DNA from: Adineta steineri
Taxonomy: Eukaryota > Rotifera > Eurotatoria > Adinetida > Adinetidae
Length of the DNA stretch: 64,000 bases
Assembly: GCA_905250115.1 (NCBI GenBank)
Contig: CAJNOI010000251.1
Span: 41,891-105,890, forward strand
Direction: 5' to 3'
Both the position numbers and the translations under genes were made by a program. The notes below the pieces were generated by a model. That model did not search any database and was not told the DNA's origin. It saw only the letters and a list, made by a program, of their open reading frames with translations. This document shows, piece after piece, positions 58,158 through 64,000 of the stretch; within the stretch, counting starts at the first letter, position 1, and every line of letters starts with the position of its first letter.

Positions 58158-61100
58158 ATGCTTCGTGTTTTGACACTTTTCCATCTCGTCGGTATAGTAC
58201 TGCTTCAAAACGTATTAGCATCACCTAATGATGATGAAGATGGTATATTTCAAGTCGCAGTGCGTACTAATAACATCGGTCGAATTAAATATGAAGATGG
58301 TGAAGTGATCCTTTCGCAAAATCAACACAAACCAACAGATATCTTCTTCACACCATTTCCTCGCATTAATCCGACTGACAATGAGTGCCGAGAAAATCTA
58401 CTAAGCGACCATATGGAGCTGGTTTTATCGGTCGGACTCTATACTCCTAAATTGATTCGAGCGGTAGATACTTATATGAAAGAGCGTTTTTCAGCACTTT
58501 GTAAATTAAACGGAACGTGTGATATATCTTTATTGCCGATGAACGCTATTCGACTCGTTCAAAAGGGATTGCGAACGAATAAAGCTCGACAACAATATAC
58601 AATTAACGATGAATGGCATTCCAATACCCTTCTTCTACAAACAATTGAATTCATTATATATACGGCAAATAAAAGCGTTTGCGAAAAACTTCGTTCATCG
58701 ATTGCTGAACGGTGTCATTTGTCCAACTTCGAAGTACGGTATTCTCTTCATGCGGAAAAGGCAATTGAACGACAAGTAGAGATCACTTCCGAACAAGTCA
58801 CGAATACATCGATGTTCAATCGAATTCGATCCCAATTTTCAAGAGCCGACATGGTGGTATTGACTGGCAGTGATTTCAAACAGTTGATCAGTGAAGTCAG
58901 TGACAGTATTAGTATGAAAGTTCGGATACAAGAAGGCTTCGATAGTCAATTACAAGAACCAATTGGTCTCGATAAGCTACTTGAACGACAACTTCAGTTT
59001 AAACAGGTTAGAACACGATGACTTTTTTCTGGGTTCATCGGATGCATCGGGTATACCCATAAATAACATGCTTTTTCTTCGAAATCCATTCCGAGAGTCT
59101 AAGTTTTAGAGTATTTTCAGGCAAGTCATTACTTTTAAAATCTATTTTAAACTACGTCAGGTACAATTGAACAAATTGAGCGATCAACTGTGGGACTCAC
59201 TCTATTGGACACCCGAACTAACTCGACCTGATCGTTTGGCTAAAGCAATCAATACAGTCGTTCGAAAAAACTCGACCGACGGTAATCATTTCCTCTACGA
59301 CTGTCAAGCAGCTAAGAATATTCACAAGCTCGATTTAAATCAACATGATATCGATCGATTTGAACAACTCGATAAATTACTGACAAATCATCAGCACTCT
59401 TCATCATCGTCTAATACTGGCGGAGGCAGCTTTCAAGCGAGTGGAGGATTAAGCTTTCTTGGCCTCCGACTCGGTGGCAGTGGCGGTAGAACTAGCCAAT
59501 CTGAGTCGCAGCACTCTCAAAACAACCAAGGAATGAACGATTCGATGTACAACAAAAAAGCAGATAGAAACCATTTGAATTCAACTAATATCCTGTCAAA
59601 CAATGATACACAATATGTACTTTCACGTGCTGATGTCGAAAAGTACCTCAGCGAACTATCCGATCACGTTCATCTAGAAGGTGAAATCGTTCTTCCCAAA
59701 TCGATCGATGCCCACCTTATTAAATTAAATGAACTACGAGCCGAGACGAAGCTCGTTTCACATACTGTTTTGGTTCGTACCCGAAGTAACGTTCATGCCT
59801 TACCTCTTCGATGTCCACCGAAGGAGAACATCAAAAACACGACTGTTAACAGAACAAATTACTATGGATGGCTTGAGAATAAAGTCGATCAGTTAACAGC
59901 AGCTGTCGAACAGCTGACGAAGCAATTATCAAAAATCAGCAATCAAACTTCAGACAGTGTTGCAAAATTTAAAAATGAATGTACAAATCAATTGGCCAAA
60001 ACGAATGATCGAATCAATGCATTTAAAAACGAATGCACAAATCAATTGACCAAAACGAATGATCGAATCAATGCATTTCAAAACAGTAGCATCCACCAGC
60101 AGAACGAGATATCCAATCTAACCACAAAAACTCAACGTACACTCAGTGCACTGAGCGGAAAACTAGAAAAGCGAGTTGTCAATCTGGAAACGGCGGCTCG
60201 GTCAAAACCGAAAGGTAAGTTACAATTTTTTTTCACTCAAATCATAAGAAAAGTTTGGCAACTCTTAAAGTAAATTATATCAAGGGTCAGAATCGATAGA
60301 ATTATTGATAAGTGTCTGAAAAATAGATGTATCGCTATATGTAAACCTGGTTTCACAATTTTCCCGTGCAGTTTCTTTGGCATGTTTCTAGGCATACTTA
60401 AATAGCACAGTACTGGTTTTACCAGCTTGTGCATGACCTTTCGCTATAGATAGCACTACTATTGTGGGTGTGGATGTGGGTGTGGTTGCGGGTGTCTCCT
60501 CTTCTAACACCTACCGTCACCCACATCCACAGCCTACTTGATCACTCTTGGTTTTAGTGGGATATAGAGCTCAGATGATAACAGATCAATAGTACCATAC
60601 GTATACTATCACTGGTAAAAAAATTACATTTTTCTGATAATTAACTGAAGCTACTAAAACAAGTAGGAATCGAGGCTTTCTATAGTTAAACACGTCCATA
60701 TATACACAAATGTAGTGCTAGTAGAAGAAGTATACTCTTAACGCAAACTGGCCTGCTACTCATATATACAAGATTTGTGGGAATAAATTAGTAGTTTTAT
60801 TGATCATGTATCGATTAATACCCGCTTGTGTGCATTAGTTCTATTACCACAATTTTCAAATGCTAACCCGTATTCTCTTCATAGATGGATTGTGTCAGCT
60901 TGGCCTTGGTCAAACGGTGGTCAACATCACAAAAAACATATCAGGCAATAACATTTATCTTGATGCCCTGCAAGGTCGAAATGTTGGCTGTAGTGGAGTA
61001 CCACAATTCTTTTTCGCATATCAATCTGCTGACAGGTTCTTCTTGAATACAGTTTCACCAAATTTCGTCAAGATTCCAGGACTATCGCTTGTTTTTCATC

Positions 61101-61504
61101 ATACTAAACCTTGGTTATACAAGATTCGATTACAAGGCCACATCTACACTGCATCTCTTGGCACACAATATTACGTGCGATTTATGATCGATGATCACCT
61201 CCTAATTTCAAATAAACTGTATCCCAATACTGAACAACGTCTAAGCATGCAGCTACCTGTAGGTAGTTATAATATGGAGACTTTAGATTGGCGAGGGGGT
61301 GTTTTTTTATTCACTGATTCATCAAGAGCCACTGTGCCTGTCTCAAAGACCGAAACTGTGTACCTTCCGGCAGGTGTACACTCAATTGATGTTGTTAGTC
61401 GCACCACTAACCAAATGCAAGCAGAAGGGTTTGAGCTCTCCGTAGAAGTCATCGAGCTGATGGGAGAATCAACAACCAACCTGCCTCTTTTGTATCCTAA
61501 TTAG
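58158..61504 (+). CDS. Secreted 840-aa protein, three exons, family unknown
   Basis: Exons 58158-59006, 59161-60214 and 60885-61504 join in frame (phases 0 and 1). Residues 1-21 are a signal peptide. Residues ~30-360 form a mixed helical region with scattered Cys and N-glycosylation sites. About 363-400 is a Ser/Gly-rich linker (GGGSFQASGGLSFLGLRLGG). Next comes a region ending in a helix with a tandem 18-residue repeat (FKNECTNQLAKTNDRINA, 54 bp at 59968-60075). After a basic segment, exon 3 encodes a ~205-residue beta-rich domain (for example YVRFMIDDHLLISN, VPVSKTETVYLPAGVHSIDV) like a carbohydrate-binding or PA14/jelly-roll fold. I do not recognise the whole. Intron 2 holds a telomere-like palindrome. 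Confidence 0.65.
60471..60535. repeat. Telomere-like palindrome 26
   Basis: ATTGTGGGTGTGGATGTGGG and ACCGTCACCCACATCC arms, inside intron 2 of the secreted 840-aa gene. Confidence 0.75.
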
Positions 61505-61659
61505 TAATACAAATTAAGTACACTCAAAGACATTACTTTTCTTCTTTACTTCTTCAATAAATAAGAAAATTATTCCCAGCTATTTGATAATGAATAAATT
61601 ATGCACTTCTTTTAAGCTGTGACAATACAACAAAAGAAAAGTAATTACCGTCCTCGAAA

Positions 61660-61860
61660 CTTGAGAGTGGGTGGGTGTGCGTGTCGGTGAGGGTGTGGAT
61701 GAGAGTATGGGTGAGGGTGTGGGCGTGGATGAGTGAGTGTGGATGGCTGGGTGAGGGAGCTTCTTTTTCATCACCTACACCCACCACAGCCTCAAAATTT
61801 TGAGTGTGTGTGTATGGGGGAGGGAGTGTGGGTATCGGTAGATGTGAATGCGGTCGTGAG
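61660..61860. repeat. Telomere-like palindrome 27, compound
   Basis: Starts CTTGAGAGTGGGTGGGTGTG. A C-rich part lies near 61777-61796 (ACCTACACCCACCACAGCC), followed by a second G-rich run to about 61860. It looks like two elements joined. Confidence 0.7.
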
Positions 61861-62185
61861 TAGATTATGTTCATTACCCACGCATCCTAGTGAAACTTCA
61901 ACTATAAATAGTTAATTTTGTGCAAAGATGAGTGTACAAATGTCTCAGAAGAATAGTACTTACATATGTATCTGTTATCTTTATTATGGTCGCGTCTAAA
62001 ACCATGGTCGTAATCATGATTTTCTGCTTTTCACATATGGTGTTTTGAATTATGATGAAACAAATTTACGGAGAAAGAACGATTAAATATACGTTGAGAG
62101 CGGGTTTAGAATCTTTCGTGTTAGATTTAAGAAGCACCTTGGCATCTTTATGTAAAAAGAAATTTGTTGAAGGTAGGTATAGATA

Positions 62186-62236
62186 CGGGTGTAAATGTGA
62201 ATGACAGTTAAGCATGGCACCGACACCCACACCCGC
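62186..62236. repeat. Telomere-like palindrome 28
   Basis: GATACGGGTGTAAATGTG and CCGACACCCACACCCGC arms. Confidence 0.6.
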
Positions 62237-63080
62237 AGTTAATCATGATTAAAGAAAATCATAATATGTAAGATATGAGAAGAATAAAGAAAGCAAGAGA
62301 GGATCTGGAACGGTATGTTACAATAATACACTGTAATATAGTCCCCTAATGAAAAAAATGTTGTTCTATCTACATTTTCAAGGGATATAATAGAAGAAAA
62401 CAAGTAATAATGATAACAGTGAAAAGAAATAATATTGAATTAAAAAAATCATAGAATAAGCACATAAAAAATTGGCAATTTGTTTTGCTCTTTGTGCTGT
62501 TCTTGTTTATCTTTGGTTAGTCGAATTTCAAACAGCAGAATCAACATAATCAGCTGTTTCCCTCTTGGCGACCCATACTTATATTACAGCTACACCCTTC
62601 TAATATAATAATTTGTTTAAGAACTTGAACATGGTGCAATTTTTTTAAGACATTTTTTAAGTGCATTTTGGTTTCTAAGGAGCGAGCATAGCAATGCAAG
62701 TTATCAAGGTTGTTTTGCATTTGTTTAATGTACTACTATACACTGTCGTTTATACATTATATTAAAAGCTTATCTTTTAGTGAAAAATATCACTTGCAAT
62801 TGTAAAAAAGAAAGAAAGATACATTATACTTATATGCTGTTGCACTCTTACTTTAAAACGTTTGTAAAGTATGAATACAATAAACAAACATTGATAGAAT
62901 AAGATAAAGATAGAGAGACTGATTCTGAGTGGAAAAGAAGAATAATGCAAAGTGGATAAAACACTTCCTTGACGCCTATATACGCATTTTCTTTAGAACA
63001 GAATATATTTATATAAAGGCATTGTTTTTAAAACAACCATATCGTAAAAGTAACACAACTAACTTTGTTTGTTTCCTATA
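62237..63080. other. Intergenic / promoter side of last gene
   Basis: AT-rich, with no open frame of note. Confidence 0.4.
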
Positions 63081-64000
63081 ATGAAACCTAACATATGGAT
63101 ACTGTACCTTCTGTTTACCCACTTGCACTGTGTATGTCCAATTTTCTCTCAGAATACGGAGCAAGCGTATTTCTATATTATACCAAACAGTGTTTACATT
63201 CCACAGTTATCATCCAGTTTTATAATTAATTTAACCTCCAATACAATATCGAGTAAAACCAAATGTGCACACAAATGTTTAACATATGCAATGTGCCAAA
63301 CTGCAACCTACTATGAACAGATACAAATCTGTTCATTGTATAGTGAAAAGTATAGTGTTGGACAAATTTTAGGTGGAATCAGTCAAGCAAGTTCTGTGTT
63401 AGAAATGAACAGTCGTGTACCAACAAGTAAGCGTTCTTGTTTGTTAACATCAATTTCTTTATTTGTATTCTTTGACGATCTTTTTATAGTATGTGTTCTA
63501 TCTTCTCAATCAACTTGGTCACACTCTGCTATTACATTAGCTGGTAATTCTGCAGGCATCTCTGGTTCTGACGGATCGCATCTCAATACTCCAATTCCAT
63601 TTTATTATGATCAACCTAATAATCTCATAATTGTTGGTGATAATGGTAATAGTCGTGTTATACAGTTTCATCTCAACAATCCATCTTCAAATGGAACGGT
63701 GATTGCTGGTGGTAACGGATATAGTTGTACTAGTCTCAATCAATTTCACAATACTGTTGGTATAGCTCTTGATAGCTCTCGCCATTTATATGTATCAGAT
63801 TCGGGTTGTAGTCGAATCCTTATGTTTCCACCAAATTCAAATTCATCAACATTTGGAGTACTTATCATTTCTCTGAGTATACCCGAGGGGATATTTATCA
63901 ATCCATTAACTGATGATCTCTATGTGGCTGTGTATAGCACATCTTCGGTGGTTATGATTGCGAAGAATAGTACAGTTAGCGTGGTTGTCGCAGGTAAGCA
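63081..64000 (+). CDS. Secreted NHL-repeat protein, 5' part
   Basis: Exon 1 (63081-63426) gives a signal peptide (ILYLLFTHLHCVCPIFS) and a Cys-rich PAN/apple-like segment (CAHKCLTYAMCQTATYYEQI then ICSLYS). A 63-bp phase-1 intron follows. Exon 2 (63490-63993) encodes NHL blades: SHSAITLAGNSAGISGSDGS, IIVGDNGNSRVIQF, GTVIAGGNGY, HLYVSDSGCSRILMF. A donor (GCAG|GTAAGC, phase 1) stands at the window's end, so the gene continues. The propeller would act as an extracellular binding module. The NHL blades and phase-1 exon design match the large minus-strand gene at 26206-40948. Confidence 0.8.
   Translation, partial: MKPNIWILYLLFTHLHCVCPIFSQNTEQAYFYIIPNSVYIPQLSSSFIINLTSNTISSKTKCAHKCLTYAMCQTATYYEQIQICSLYSEKYSVGQILGGISQASSVLEMNSRVPTSKRSCLLTSISLFVFFDDLFIVCVLSSQSTWSHSAITLAGNSAGISGSDGSHLNTPIPFYYDQPNNLIIVGDNGNSRVIQFHLNNPSSNGTVIAGGNGYSCTSLNQFHNTVGIALDSSRHLYVSDSGCSRILMFPPNSNSSTFGVLIISLSIPEGIFINPLTDDLYVAVYSTSSVVMIAKNSTVSVVVAGK

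Overview
The window is animal nuclear DNA, most likely from a bdelloid rotifer. It is AT-rich. About 27 spliceable GT-AG introns can be read directly, most of them 50-65 bp. The gene families (NHL propellers with repeated beta-rich domains, an arginine-type ADP-ribosyltransferase with TPRs, F-box/LRR genes built from one-repeat exons, odd serpentine receptors) fit bdelloids. TGTGGG-type runs, the telomeric repeat established for bdelloids, occur at about 28 internal sites. The species call is an inference; the eukaryotic call is secure. Two assembly gaps are present (5232-5331 and 23780-23789).

Left part, 1-15 kb: a five-helix membrane protein, a small helical protein, an orphan terminal exon, a gene fragment at the gap, a Cys-rich protein, a two-exon rhodopsin-like receptor, and two type II membrane proteins with enzyme-like lumenal domains. 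The first of these two is broken by an in-frame TAG. They lie behind duplicated flanking DNA, and that duplication provides a filled/empty site pair for one telomere-like palindrome.

Centre, 15-41 kb: a five-exon TPR protein (909 aa), a seven-exon coiled-coil protein (588 aa), a block of foldback and satellite elements (22.8-26.1 kb), and on the minus strand a gene that I join across 11 exons (40948 to 26206). It gives one open frame of 1,940 codons: N-terminal domain, ADP-ribosyltransferase, TPR-like region, transmembrane helix, Thr-rich stalk, NHL propeller, five copies of a ~129-aa domain, second NHL propeller. Introns 2-10 are all phase 1. If real, this is a type II membrane receptor with a cytosolic ADP-ribosyltransferase and a modular ectodomain. 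It is the most interesting object in the window.

Right part, 41-64 kb: several non-autonomous DNA transposons, a decayed papain-type protease, an F-box fragment, a LURP-one/Tubby-C-like membrane protein, an F-box/LRR gene with ten 84-nt or 84-nt-derived LRR exons, a two-exon Cys-rich protein, an antistasin/WAP-like secreted inhibitor, a phospholipase-A2-like secreted protein, a three-exon secreted protein of 840 aa, and the 5' end of another phase-1 NHL gene that runs off the window.

Genes lie on both strands without operon-like grouping. Between and inside them sit short palindromes with conserved CTTGAGGG...CCCTCAAG ends enclosing TGTGGG-like arms. All functional calls come from reading motifs by eye; no database search was possible.
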